From the NCBI GenBank assembly GCA_029858165.1, contig JAOUFO010000001.1, positions 1 to 29,789 on the forward strand: a DNA stretch of 29,789 nucleotides, written 5' to 3'. Below, piece after piece: positions 16,036 to 24,131 of the stretch. The position numbers were made by a program, and so were the translations under genes. Position 1 is the first letter of the stretch; every line of letters begins with the position of its first letter. The stretch is from Deltaproteobacteria bacterium (GTDB lineage: Bacteria > SAR324 > JACQKK01). Below the pieces are notes generated by a model. That model was not told the origin of the DNA. It ran no database searches and was given only the letters and a program-made list of their open reading frames with translations.

Positions 16036-17991
16036 TCAATCATCCCGGGTGGTTTGGACCAATTCCTCGGCGGTGGTGATGCCCTCCTCCACCAACTTCA
16101 GGCCGTATTGCCGCATGGATACCATGCCGGATGCGGTGGCGGCATCCCTCAGCAGGCTGGACTCGTTGGTCTGGGCCAGAACTTTTTTCACCTGATCACT
16201 CATCACCAAAAGCTCAAACACCCCCACCCGCCCGGAGTAGCCGGTGCCCCGACAATGGGAACACCCGGCCCCTTTGTACAGGGTTTTGACGGCTTTGATT
16301 TCCCTGGCGTTCAACCCGGCCTCCATCAGCAACGCCTCATCCGGCTCCACCGGGGTTTTGCAATGGGAGCAAATGCGGCGCAGCAACCGCTGGGCCAGCA
16401 CCGCCATCACCGTGGAGGAGACCAGATAGGGTTCTATGCCCATATCCACCAGCCGGGTGACGGTGGAAGGGGCATCATTGGTGTGGACGGTGGAAAACAC
16501 CGTATGGCCGGTCAAGGCCGCCTGAATGGCGATCAGGGCGGTTTCCCGGTCCCGCATCTCCCCCACCATGATGATATCCGGATCCTGGCGCAACACGGAA
16601 CGCAGGGCATTGGCAAAGGTCAGCCCCAACTTGGGGTTTACCTCGGTTTGCACATAGCCCGCTATTTTGTATTCCACCGGGTCTTCAATGGTCATGATGT
16701 TTTTGGCGTGGCGGTCTATTTCTCCCAGGGCGGCATACAGGGTGGTGGTTTTGCCGCTGCCGGTGGGTCCGCTGACCAAAATAATCCCCCCGGTGGAGCG
16801 GATCAGTTTTTTCAGACTGGTCCAGATATCCTTGGGCATCCCCAGAGAAGGCAGGGAGAACATATCCTGGTCCTGGTACAACAGCCGCATCACCGCTTTT
16901 TCACCGTTGACGGTGGGCATGGTGGAAACCCGCACATCTATCTTACGCCCGGCGATCAACAAAGGGGTGCGGCCGTCCTGGGGCAGGGACCGCTGGGAAA
17001 TATCCAGCCGGGAAAGGATCTTGATGCGGTTGATGAGCGTAAGGTGAATGGCTTTGGGCAGGGTGGCCACGGTTTGCAACACCCCGTCCACCCGAAAGCG
17101 CACCACCACCTCGCTGTTGTTGGAATCTATGTGGACATCGGAAGTCTGGGAGCGGGAGGCCTGGTACAGAATGTTGTTCAACAGCCGTTTGATGGGTTCT
17201 TCATCCCGGGCGTCAATCAAATCCTCCGGCTCTTCTATCCCCCACACACCGCTGCCTTCGGCCCCTTCAGGGGTTTCAATCCCCTCTATGGATTGTCCCG
17301 CATCGGATTCCGCCCGTTCGTAAGCCCGGTTGATCAGGCTGAGAATGGATAAATGGGTGGACACCACCATTTCCAACCTGCGGCCCATGCGCCGGGCCAC
17401 ATCCTCCAAAGGCTGATCATTTTCCGGGTCCGCCACCGCCATGCGCACCTCCCGGTCTGTCAACCCGATGGGGAAAAACACGAACTTTTTGGCGTAGCGG
17501 ATGGGAATTTCTTTGGCGCATTCTCTCAGCAACTCCATTTCGTCCAGGTGGGGGATGTATTCCAACCCGAACAACCGGGCCACCGCCTGTTGCAGGCCGT
17601 CTTCGGTCACCACCTTTTGGGCCAGCAGGGCTTTTTTCAAGGCGGGCAGGGACCCCCCCCCTTTTTCCACCAGGGGGGCGATGGCGGCCAGATCCTCCGC
17701 CCGGACATGGGAGGATTCCACCAGAATGCGCACCAAAGGGTGGGCCAGCAACCCGGAAACCGGCGGAGAAGCAGACACCACAGGGATTGCCGCGGAAGGG
17801 GGGAGGGGTTCCGGCGGCAAAACCTGGGATTCAGGCTGGGGAGCAGGGGGTTCCAGGGGCTGTGCAAGGGGTTCCGTCAGGGCGGGTTCCTGGGGCGGCA
17901 GCGATTGTGCCGGGGGGGTATCCTTGGATTTGGCCGCGGTTTTGCGCATGTTGGCTGGGTTGAAACCCGATTGAGGGTTTGGAAAAACCAT
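16036..17991 (-). CDS. GspE/PilB-family secretion or pilus assembly ATPase
   Basis: This 651-residue protein is a hexameric traffic ATPase of the type II secretion/type IV pilus family. A Pro-rich head of about 80 residues, probably disordered, precedes an N-terminal MshEN/T2SSE_N-type domain (about 80-225). The N2 domain has SDVHIDSNNSEVVVRFRVDG (284-303). The ATPase core has Walker A GPTGSGKTT (408-416), Walker B MVGEMRDRE (475-483, where GEIRD is usual), HTVFSTVHTND for the His box, and a four-cysteine zinc site (541, 544, 577, 580). The motif set is complete. Its ATG overlaps the helicase stop as TGATG. No other secretion or pilus gene is nearby, so it acts with components encoded elsewhere. 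Confidence 0.92.
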   Translation of the reverse strand: MVFPNPQSGFNPANMRKTAAKSKDTPPAQSLPPQEPALTEPLAQPLEPPAPQPESQVLPPEPLPPSAAIPVVSASPPVSGLLAHPLVRILVESSHVRAEDLAAIAPLVEKGGGSLPALKKALLAQKVVTEDGLQQAVARLFGLEYIPHLDEMELLRECAKEIPIRYAKKFVFFPIGLTDREVRMAVADPENDQPLEDVARRMGRRLEMVVSTHLSILSLINRAYERAESDAGQSIEGIETPEGAEGSGVWGIEEPEDLIDARDEEPIKRLLNNILYQASRSQTSDVHIDSNNSEVVVRFRVDGVLQTVATLPKAIHLTLINRIKILSRLDISQRSLPQDGRTPLLIAGRKIDVRVSTMPTVNGEKAVMRLLYQDQDMFSLPSLGMPKDIWTSLKKLIRSTGGIILVSGPTGSGKTTTLYAALGEIDRHAKNIMTIEDPVEYKIAGYVQTEVNPKLGLTFANALRSVLRQDPDIIMVGEMRDRETALIAIQAALTGHTVFSTVHTNDAPSTVTRLVDMGIEPYLVSSTVMAVLAQRLLRRICSHCKTPVEPDEALLMEAGLNAREIKAVKTLYKGAGCSHCRGTGYSGRVGVFELLVMSDQVKKVLAQTNESSLLRDAATASGMVSMRQYGLKLVEEGITTAEELVQTTRDD

Positions 17992-19958
17992 CAGAAATCA
18001 AAAGAAAACCCGGCGGATTCGCTGTCCGGGAGCAATGCGTTTTCCAGGCTTTCCCCCCGGGTGACCTGAGCCACCCCTGGGGGCAATTCTTCCACAAAAC
18101 GGGAGGGACGGCAAACCTTCCACTGGCCATAAGTCACATTGAACTGAGGCACGGTGATTTCCAAATGGCGTTTGGCCCGGGTGACCGCCACATAAAACAG
18201 GCGCCGTTCCTCCTCCAGCCGTTCTGGGGAATCCAGACAGCGGGAATGGGGGAACTGACCTTCCACCAATCCCAGCATAAACACCACCCGCCATTCCAAC
18301 CCCTTGGCCTGATGGATGGTGGTCAGGGTCAGGTGGTCCTCATCGGGGGATTCCTGCTCCTCATGGTCCCGGATGACGGTGCCCCCCACCAGGGCCAGCC
18401 GCCCCAGGAAACCTTCCAGTGACCGGTGTTTTTCGGCAAAGCGGGCCAGGTGCTGCAAATCCTCCTCCCGTTCCCGGGGGTTGTCAAAAGTCAGCAGAAG
18501 GTGGTCCCGGTAAAACAGCGAATGGGCCAGCCCGATCATCTGGGCCGGAGTGACCCCGTCAGCCAGCATTTCCTTTAAGCACCGGGCCAGGCTGCTCCAT
18601 TGGTCTTTGGCCTTGGCGGGAATGACTTTTTGCAGGGCTTCGTTGGAGGTGGATATGCGGATGGCCTGCTGCCGCCGGAACACCCCGTATATTTTGGCGG
18701 CAGACACATTGCCGATGCCGGGCAGCATTTTAAGAATCCTCAGCCAGGAAATTTCATCCAATGGGTTGAACACCACTTTCAGAAATGCCAGCACATCCTT
18801 GATGTGGGCCTGTTCAAAAAACTTGACCCCCGAACGGACCACAAACGGAATGCCCCGTTCGGAAAGGCGCATCTGAAGTTCAATGGATTGGGCATGGTTG
18901 CGGTACAGCACCCCCATGTCACCCAACGGAATGTCCTGGTCCTGATAGGCGCTGATGCGGGAGATCACCCATTCGGCCTCTTCTGACTGGTCGTACAGGT
19001 GCATGATGTGGGGCGGCTCCCCCGCCGGGGCCACCGCCCTCAGGGATTTTTCCAGCCGGGCCTGGTTGTGGGCAATGGAGCAGTTGGCCAGTTCCAGAAT
19101 ATCAGGGGTGGAGCGGTAGTTTTCCTCCAGCCGGTACACCGCGGCCCCGAACCGCTGGGGAAACTCCAGAATGTTTTCCACATGGGCGCCCCGCCAACTG
19201 TAAATGGACTGGGCATCATCCCCCACCACCATCAGGTTTTTTTGATCCCGCCCCAACAGTTGCACAATCTCCCCCTGGGCCAGATTGGTATCCTGGTATT
19301 CGTCCACCATCAGATAGCGCAGCCCGGCGGCCATTTCCAGGTGGGGGTTTTTCTCCAGCAAATCCCGCCAGTTGCCCAGCAGGTCATCAAAATCCATGGC
19401 GTTGTTGGCCTTTTTTTTCCGCCGGTATTCTTTTTCCACCACCAGCAGTTCCGGCAAAAATTCCTGTAACCAGTCAAAATCCCGCTCAACCAATTGGGCC
19501 AGATTGATCTGCCGGTTGAAAGCCAGCGACACCAGGTCCTGGACCACCGCGGCGGTGGGGAACCGTTTGTCTTTCTCCCGCACCACCCCGGTCATGGCCG
19601 CCTTCAGCATATCCCGCGAATCAGAATCATCCAGGATGGAAAAGTTGTTTTGGTACCCCGCCAGGGGGGCGTACCGGCGCAAAAACCGGTTGGCCACACT
19701 GTGAAAGGTGCCGGTCAGCACCCGCCCCCGCACCCCCCGCCCGGCCAGCAGCCCTTCCAGGCGGCTGCCCATCTCCTCCGCGGCCTTGTTGGTAAACGTC
19801 ATCAACAAAATAGCGGCAGGGTCCACCCCCCGTTCTATCAGCCGGGCCGCCCGATGGATGATCACCCGGGTTTTGCCCGATCCGGCCCCGGCAATCACCA
19901 GGGCAGGGCCGTCCAGGTGGTTTACAATGGCCATTTGCTGGGGGTTCAGGTCGCTCAT
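17991..19958 (-). CDS. UvrD/PcrA-like superfamily 1 DNA helicase
   Basis: The 655-residue protein is a 3'-5' SF1A helicase involved in repair and replication restart. Motif I is AGAGSGKT (residues 23-30). Motif Ia is TFTNKAAEEM, motif II is VDEYQDTN, motif III is VVGDDAQSIYSWRGA, motif IV lies in LEENYRSTPDIL, motif V is TIHQAKGLEW and motif VI is LFYVAVTRAKRHL. It is shorter than UvrD or PcrA (about 720) and lacks their C-terminal Tudor-like tail. I chose the ATG at 19958 because it begins the conserved LNPQQ; an in-frame GTG at 19964 is possible. It heads a minus-strand unit with gspE and is divergent from pyrD across a structured gap of about 300 bp. Confidence 0.92.
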   Translation of the reverse strand: MSDLNPQQMAIVNHLDGPALVIAGAGSGKTRVIIHRAARLIERGVDPAAILLMTFTNKAAEEMGSRLEGLLAGRGVRGRVLTGTFHSVANRFLRRYAPLAGYQNNFSILDDSDSRDMLKAAMTGVVREKDKRFPTAAVVQDLVSLAFNRQINLAQLVERDFDWLQEFLPELLVVEKEYRRKKKANNAMDFDDLLGNWRDLLEKNPHLEMAAGLRYLMVDEYQDTNLAQGEIVQLLGRDQKNLMVVGDDAQSIYSWRGAHVENILEFPQRFGAAVYRLEENYRSTPDILELANCSIAHNQARLEKSLRAVAPAGEPPHIMHLYDQSEEAEWVISRISAYQDQDIPLGDMGVLYRNHAQSIELQMRLSERGIPFVVRSGVKFFEQAHIKDVLAFLKVVFNPLDEISWLRILKMLPGIGNVSAAKIYGVFRRQQAIRISTSNEALQKVIPAKAKDQWSSLARCLKEMLADGVTPAQMIGLAHSLFYRDHLLLTFDNPREREEDLQHLARFAEKHRSLEGFLGRLALVGGTVIRDHEEQESPDEDHLTLTTIHQAKGLEWRVVFMLGLVEGQFPHSRCLDSPERLEEERRLFYVAVTRAKRHLEITVPQFNVTYGQWKVCRPSRFVEELPPGVAQVTRGESLENALLPDSESAGFSFDF

Positions 19959-20112
19959 AAACACAAAACAGCGAAAAATGGGGTGGCCGGGGGATGGGGG
20001 CGGTACATTCCGTTAACGCCAAGTTTAACAGCCAGCCCGCTGAAAGAAAAGTCTGCTATGGGAGAGGGGCGGTTGGGGCTGGCGGGTGCCTTTCTTTTGG
20101 GGTTCCTGTCCA

Positions 20113-20162
20113 GCAGTTAGCACCGGCACGGGCCTTGCGGCCCTTTTGGCCGGGCTAACTGC
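20113..20162. other. Large stem-loop between uvrD-like gene and pyrD
   Basis: A 9-bp inverted repeat (GCAGTTAGC at 20113-20121 and GCTAACTGC at 20154-20162) encloses CCGG/CCGG and an inner hairpin GGGCC-ttgc-GGCCC followed by TTTT. Further upstream, GCCAGCCC near 20031 can pair with GGGCTGGC near 20080. These elements fill the roughly 300-bp gene-free gap between two divergent genes. The inner hairpin with its short T run could end plus-strand transcription ahead of the pyrD promoter. Confidence 0.6.
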
Positions 20163-20175
20163 CTTTCTGTTGGGC

Positions 20176-20204
20176 TTGTATCCCTGATTCAATCTACCTA
20201 TAAT
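20176..20204 (+). promoter_or_regulatory. Candidate pyrD promoter
   Basis: TTGTAT (20176-20181) and a perfect TATAAT (20199-20204) are separated by 17 bases. Transcription would start near 20211, about 56 bases before the pyrD ATG. This is the best -10 match seen in the window. Confidence 0.6.
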
Positions 20205-20266
20205 GAACCCGGTCCCGCCCGGACCGTTTTCATTGGTTCATCAGCACCCCACCGGAGTCCTCCCCC

Positions 20267-21499
20267 ATGGGATTGTATCCCCTTATCCGCCCTTTGTTTT
20301 TCCGTTTAAACCCGGAACGTGCCCACCGACTGGTGTTCCGGTTGGTCCGGGGGGCCAGTGTGCTACCCGGTTTTTACCCTGTGGAGCGGGGATTGTTTCA
20401 ATACCGCCATCCGGTGTTGGAAACCCGGTTGTGGGGACTGGATTTTGCCAATCCGGTGGGGGTGGCGGCAGGGTTTGACAAAGACGGCGAACTGGTAGAC
20501 CCGTTGCTGGGGCTGGGGTTTTCCATGGTGGAGGTAGGGACCGTCACCCCGCGGCCTCAACCAGGCAACCCCAAGCCCCGGTTGTTCCGGCTGGAGCAGG
20601 ACCAGGCGTTGATCAACCGGATGGGGTTTAACAACCAGGGGGCTTACAGTCTGGCATCCCGGTTGAGCCGTCCCCGCCGAAACCCCGGCCTGGTGGGGGT
20701 GAACCTGGGAAAAAACAAGGATACCCCCCTGGATTCCGCCGGGGAGGATTATCTGATCGCCATGCACGCTTTGTATGATGTTGCCGATTATCTGGTGGTG
20801 AATGTGAGTTCCCCCAACACTCCGGGGTTGAGGCTGTTGCAGGGAAAACCTTCCCTGGAAACGCTGATGACCCTGCTGACCGGGGAGCGGGAAAAACTGT
20901 CCGCCATTCGTGGGCGAAGGGTGCCCATGTTGCTGAAGGTATCCCCGGATTTGACCCCGGAAGGGCTGGAGGATGTGGCGGCGGTGGTGTTGGCTGGCCG
21001 GGTGGATGGGGTGATTGCCGCCAACACCACCCTGGGACGGGAAGGGTTGACATCCCCCCTGGCGGTTGAAACCGGGGGCTTAAGCGGCAAACCGTTACAG
21101 GACACAACTCTGCGGGTGGTGGCCCAATTGTACCGGTTGTTGGAGGGCCGGACCCCCATCATCGGGGTGGGGGGAGTGATGGATGCCGGGGATGCCTACC
21201 GGCTGATCCGGGCGGGGGCATCCCTGGTGCAGGTGTACAGCGGCCTGGTGTACCGGGGGCCGGGGCTGGCCAAACAGATCAACCGGGGGCTGACCGCCTT
21301 GCTGGAAAAAGATGGGTTGAATTCGGTAACCCAAGCGGTGGGGCTGGACCATCAAAAAGTGCTTTCCCCCCCCAAACCATCCGCCAAAAAACCAGCCGGT
21401 ACCCAACCCAAGGGAGAAAGGCCCCGCCCCCCGGAACAAACCGGGGAAAAACCGGCGAAAAAGCCCACTGCCAAAGCAAAAAAGCCTGGAAAGAGTTAG
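20267..21499 (+). CDS. pyrD: Dihydroorotate dehydrogenase (quinone), class 2
   Basis: PyrD oxidises dihydroorotate to orotate in pyrimidine synthesis and passes electrons to membrane quinones. The N-terminal helices (1-45) form the class 2 membrane-associating region. FMN-barrel motifs follow: NPVGVAAGFDKDGE (62-75), NRMGFNNQGA (117-126) and VNVSSPNTPGLR (178-189), with the catalytic Ser of class 2 rather than Cys. LLKVSPDLT, GVIAANTT and the phosphate-binding VGGV complete the site. The enzyme normally ends near residue 360; here about 45 extra residues (366-410) rich in Lys and Pro follow. A ggag ribosome-binding site and a good promoter precede the ATG. The universal stress protein gene follows by 71 bp. 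Confidence 0.94.
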   Translation: MGLYPLIRPLFFRLNPERAHRLVFRLVRGASVLPGFYPVERGLFQYRHPVLETRLWGLDFANPVGVAAGFDKDGELVDPLLGLGFSMVEVGTVTPRPQPGNPKPRLFRLEQDQALINRMGFNNQGAYSLASRLSRPRRNPGLVGVNLGKNKDTPLDSAGEDYLIAMHALYDVADYLVVNVSSPNTPGLRLLQGKPSLETLMTLLTGEREKLSAIRGRRVPMLLKVSPDLTPEGLEDVAAVVLAGRVDGVIAANTTLGREGLTSPLAVETGGLSGKPLQDTTLRVVAQLYRLLEGRTPIIGVGGVMDAGDAYRLIRAGASLVQVYSGLVYRGPGLAKQINRGLTALLEKDGLNSVTQAVGLDHQKVLSPPKPSAKKPAGTQPKGERPRPPEQTGEKPAKKPTAKAKKPGKS

Positions 21500-21570
21500 A
21501 ATGAAAAGGCGGGGGAAACACCCCTCACTGCAAAAAGAAGGGATCCAACCTTTGGCATGGGAGAGGAATT

Positions 21571-22017
21571 ATGTTTAAAAACATATTGGTGCCCACCGAT
21601 TTATCCAAATTTTCGGTAAGGGCTGTCCAGCCGGCCCTGGATATGGTTCAGCGGTACAAAGGGATGTTGCACCTGCTGTATGTGTATGAGCCTGTGTATG
21701 AACTGCCCTCCCTGAAAGAACTGGTGACCCATGAGTTTAAAGACAAAATGCGGATTGTGGCCGAGGACGGGTTGGGAGAATTCGTATCGTTGTACCTGCC
21801 CAAAGGGGCAAAGGTGCATCAGATGGTGATTCCGGGCAATATATCGGATGTGGTGGTTGATGTGGGGGAACGGATGGAAATGAATTTGATTGTGATGGCC
21901 GCCCATAACCGCAAGGGGATAGAACGGTATTTCATCAGTTCCACCACCGAGAGGGTGATCCGCAACAGCCATTGTTCCGTAATGGTCATCCGGCCGCCGG
22001 AAGGACAGGAAGAATAA
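21571..22017 (+). CDS. Universal stress protein, UspA family
   Basis: The 148-residue protein is a single Usp domain, from ILVPTDLSKFSVRA to HCSVMVIR. ATP-binding members carry GxxGxxxxxxxxxG(S/T) in the C-terminal third. Here the corresponding region reads AAHNRKGIERYFISSTTERV, so two of the three glycines are replaced (Asn and Ser). It therefore probably does not bind ATP in the usual way, like the UspA subgroup. A GAGAGG ribosome-binding site lies ahead of the ATG. It is cytoplasmic, and its likely role is stress protection. It lies between pyrD and the HisN-type phosphatase with gaps of 71 and 43 bp, so the three may be cotranscribed. Confidence 0.88.
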   Translation: MFKNILVPTDLSKFSVRAVQPALDMVQRYKGMLHLLYVYEPVYELPSLKELVTHEFKDKMRIVAEDGLGEFVSLYLPKGAKVHQMVIPGNISDVVVDVGERMEMNLIVMAAHNRKGIERYFISSTTERVIRNSHCSVMVIRPPEGQEE

Positions 22018-22060
22018 ACCGGGCCTGACCCCCGGAACAATCAGGAAAGAAGGCCCAAAC

Positions 22061-22861
22061 ATGCGGGAGTTTATGGATTTTGCCGCCGGTCTGGCGGAAG
22101 AAAGCGGCCACGGAATCCTCCATTGGTTCCGGGCCGGAACCGAAGTGCATTACAAGGCGGACCAAACCCCGGTAACCCAGGCGGACCGGGAGGCGGAACA
22201 CCTGATGCGTCGGAGGATAGAAAAAGCCTATCCCTCTCATCGGATTCTGGGGGAGGAGGCGGGGATGAGCGGCGGCGGAGACGGCCAACCGCAGGAAAAA
22301 GGGTATCAATGGGTGCTGGACCCCATTGACGGCACCAAGGCGTTTATTCACGGGGTGCCGTTGTTCGGCACCCTGATCGCCCTGTTGAAAGACGGCCTGC
22401 CGGTGCTGGGGGTGATCCATTTGCCGGCCCTGGGCCAATTGCTGATGGGGGCCAGGGGAGAGCCGACCACTTTAAACGGAACCCCGGTGCGGGTTTCCAC
22501 CGTGGCCCGTTTGGAAGAGGCCGCCGTGCTGATGACATCCCCCGCCACCCTGTTTGAACAAGGCTGGGGAGAGGGGTTTCACCGGTTGCGGGGGCGGGCA
22601 CGGCTGATGCGGGGCTGGGGGGATTGTTACGGCCATTTTCTGGTGGCCACCGGCAAAGCGGAGGTGATGCTGGACCCGGTGTTGAATCTGTGGGATATTG
22701 CCCCCATGGGTCCCATTTTGGAAGGGGCGGGGGGGGTGATCACCGATATGACGGGCCGTCCGGGAGGCATGGGCAACAGCGGTTTGTCCACCAACGGTTT
22801 GTTGCACCGGGAGGTGTTGGAGGTGCTGGGGAAAAACAGCCCGTCAAAGCAGACCGGCTAA
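22061..22861 (+). CDS. Inositol-monophosphatase-fold phosphatase, probably histidinol-phosphatase HisN type
   Basis: This 266-residue metal-dependent phosphatase has the fold's metal-binding motifs: GEEAG after HRIL, WVLDPIDGTKAF, and a C-terminal WDIAP. The stretches PLFGTLIALL after the DPIDGT motif and GWGDCYGHFLVATGKAEVML match the HisN/plant HISN7 histidinol-phosphate phosphatase subgroup better than inositol monophosphatase or CysQ. That would make it the next-to-last enzyme of histidine synthesis, though no other his gene is present. The ribosome-binding site aaagaagg supports the ATG. Its stop overlaps the stop of the convergent Rrf2 gene. The family is certain; the substrate is inferred from motif resemblance. 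Confidence 0.88.
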   Translation: MREFMDFAAGLAEESGHGILHWFRAGTEVHYKADQTPVTQADREAEHLMRRRIEKAYPSHRILGEEAGMSGGGDGQPQEKGYQWVLDPIDGTKAFIHGVPLFGTLIALLKDGLPVLGVIHLPALGQLLMGARGEPTTLNGTPVRVSTVARLEEAAVLMTSPATLFEQGWGEGFHRLRGRARLMRGWGDCYGHFLVATGKAEVMLDPVLNLWDIAPMGPILEGAGGVITDMTGRPGGMGNSGLSTNGLLHREVLEVLGKNSPSKQTG

Positions 22862-23337
22862 GCCAACGCGGGTTTGGGCTGGGGGGTTTTTGGCATTTCT
22901 GGGGATTTTAACCGGCTTTCCCAGTGAGAATCCGGCATTACCAGTTCATTCAGGGATATTTCAGCCAGCATTTCCTTCATTCGCTGGTTGATGAAGGTCA
23001 TGGGGGCCAGAATGTTGCAATTATCCGCCAGGGTGCAATTGCGCTCGTTGTTTTTGATACAATCGGTCAGGGCCACCACCCCTTCTATCATTTGAATGAA
23101 TTGAGAAAAATTGATGGTGGCCAGATCGGCCGCGATCCGGTACCCCCCATAGGCGCCCTGTTCCGAATTCAACACCCCCTCCGCGTTTAGCACCCGCAAC
23201 ACATGGGCCAGAGGGTCAAAAGGAGTGCCATAGATATCGCAGATTTCCCGAACGGTGGTAAGCTCGCTTTTGGGCTTTGCACTCATGTGTTTCAAGGCCA
23301 CAAGCGCATATTCCACTTTTCGGTTGACCTTTAACAT
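22858..23337 (-). CDS. Rrf2-family transcriptional regulator with likely Fe-S cysteines
   Basis: The 159-residue protein begins with the Rrf2 signature VNRKVEYALVALKHM. It has the winged helix-turn-helix (about 25-68) with the wing GAYGGYRIA. Cys93, Cys101 and Cys107 follow with spacing C-x7-C-x5-C; IscR and NsrR use three cysteines in the same place to hold an Fe-S cluster, so sensing of iron, oxidants or NO is likely. The C-terminal 40 residues are less conserved and end in a Pro/Lys-rich tail. An aaagga ribosome-binding site precedes the ATG. No isc or suf genes are adjacent. The divergent neighbour at 23577 is a possible target. It meets the HisN-type gene tail to tail with a four-base overlap. 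Confidence 0.9.
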   Translation of the reverse strand: MLKVNRKVEYALVALKHMSAKPKSELTTVREICDIYGTPFDPLAHVLRVLNAEGVLNSEQGAYGGYRIAADLATINFSQFIQMIEGVVALTDCIKNNERNCTLADNCNILAPMTFINQRMKEMLAEISLNELVMPDSHWESRLKSPEMPKTPQPKPALA

Positions 23338-23375
23338 GTGAGGGTTCCTTTGGATGGGAAAGGTGGGAAAGGGTT

Positions 23376-23442
23376 GCGGCCCCCAAAAATATCAAACCCC
23401 TTCTCCATGGAAAGCGGGGAAGAGGGAATGGAAAAACCGGTT
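23376..23442. repeat. Dispersed hairpin repeat, copy C (right module only)
   Basis: This segment aligns with the right module at 59-128: gcggccccc, atatcaa, accccttctcc, gcgggg and ggaaaaac recur in the same order and spacing. It contains the palindrome TCCATGGA flanked by CCCC and GGGG. It lies in the 239-bp gap between the divergent Rrf2 gene and the exported-protein gene. Apart from the repeat I see no clear promoter there. Confidence 0.5.
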
Positions 23443-23576
23443 TTGCATCAGTCCTGGAACAATATATCCGAAAAAGACCGGTGTTTCAAGAACGGATAAT
23501 CAAGAATCATTCTCTTTTCTCTGGACGGGCATGGCAGCCATCCGGGGGATGCCCAATCACAACGAAAGGAGCAGGA

Positions 23577-24131
23577 ATGGCGGCCAATCATTTGCCGGTG
23601 CGGGGGGGCGGGCATGGGGGATGGAGGATACTGGCGGGAGTTCTGTTATGGGGGGTTTTTCTGGCAGGGATGGGCCGGTCCACCCTGGCGGTGGAACTTT
23701 GCTCTGATGAGGCCAACCTGTTGATGAAACAGGCCGGCATTGAGGAAGGCAAAATCAAAAAATTATGCCGGATGACCGCTGTTTCCCGCCACCTGCTTTC
23801 CATCACCCTTCAGCGGACAGAAAACGAACTGGGATACTGCCGGGTGACCCTGGCCATGAAAAACAACACTCTTTCCTACCTGAATCAACTGACCCTTACG
23901 GTGGAAGGGGGAGGGTTTGAAATCATCAAATTCAACAACATCCTTCCCGGGGATACCGGATATGCCTCCACCCTCAGCCGGACCCTGATGGATTGCGCGG
24001 AGGCCAAAAAAACCGGGTTGCGGTTTCCCTGGCCGGCCAGCCTGCGGATGGATGATCACACCGCTTCGGGCCGCTGGCTTGACCAACACAAACCTGCGTT
24101 GTTGGACCCCCATCTTTCCTGGTCCCGCTGA
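23577..24131 (+). CDS. Uncharacterised exported protein with four mature cysteines
   Basis: The 184-residue protein has no family I can name. The N-terminus is a signal peptide or anchor: basic start, hydrophobic core WRILAGVLLWGVFLAGM, probable cleavage near LAVE. The mature part has four cysteines (in ELCSDE, KKLCRMT, GYCRVTL and MDCAEA), compatible with two disulfides in the periplasm. The middle (LTLTVEGGGFEIIKFNNILPGD) looks like a beta sandwich. The start at 23577 is fixed by an aaaggag ribosome-binding site; a longer frame to 23481 lacks one. Its stop overlaps the next ATG as TGATG, so it is translationally coupled to the frameshifted lipoprotein gene. It is divergent from the Rrf2 gene. 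Confidence 0.7.
   Translation: MAANHLPVRGGGHGGWRILAGVLLWGVFLAGMGRSTLAVELCSDEANLLMKQAGIEEGKIKKLCRMTAVSRHLLSITLQRTENELGYCRVTLAMKNNTLSYLNQLTLTVEGGGFEIIKFNNILPGDTGYASTLSRTLMDCAEAKKTGLRFPWPASLRMDDHTASGRWLDQHKPALLDPHLSWSR

Noticed and set aside
15997..17352. A 451-codon plus-strand open frame opposite the gspE-like gene
   Set aside because: Its translation is dominated by Gly, His, Gln and Pro with no domain, while the minus strand encodes every motif of a traffic ATPase. It is a GC-rich antisense shadow.
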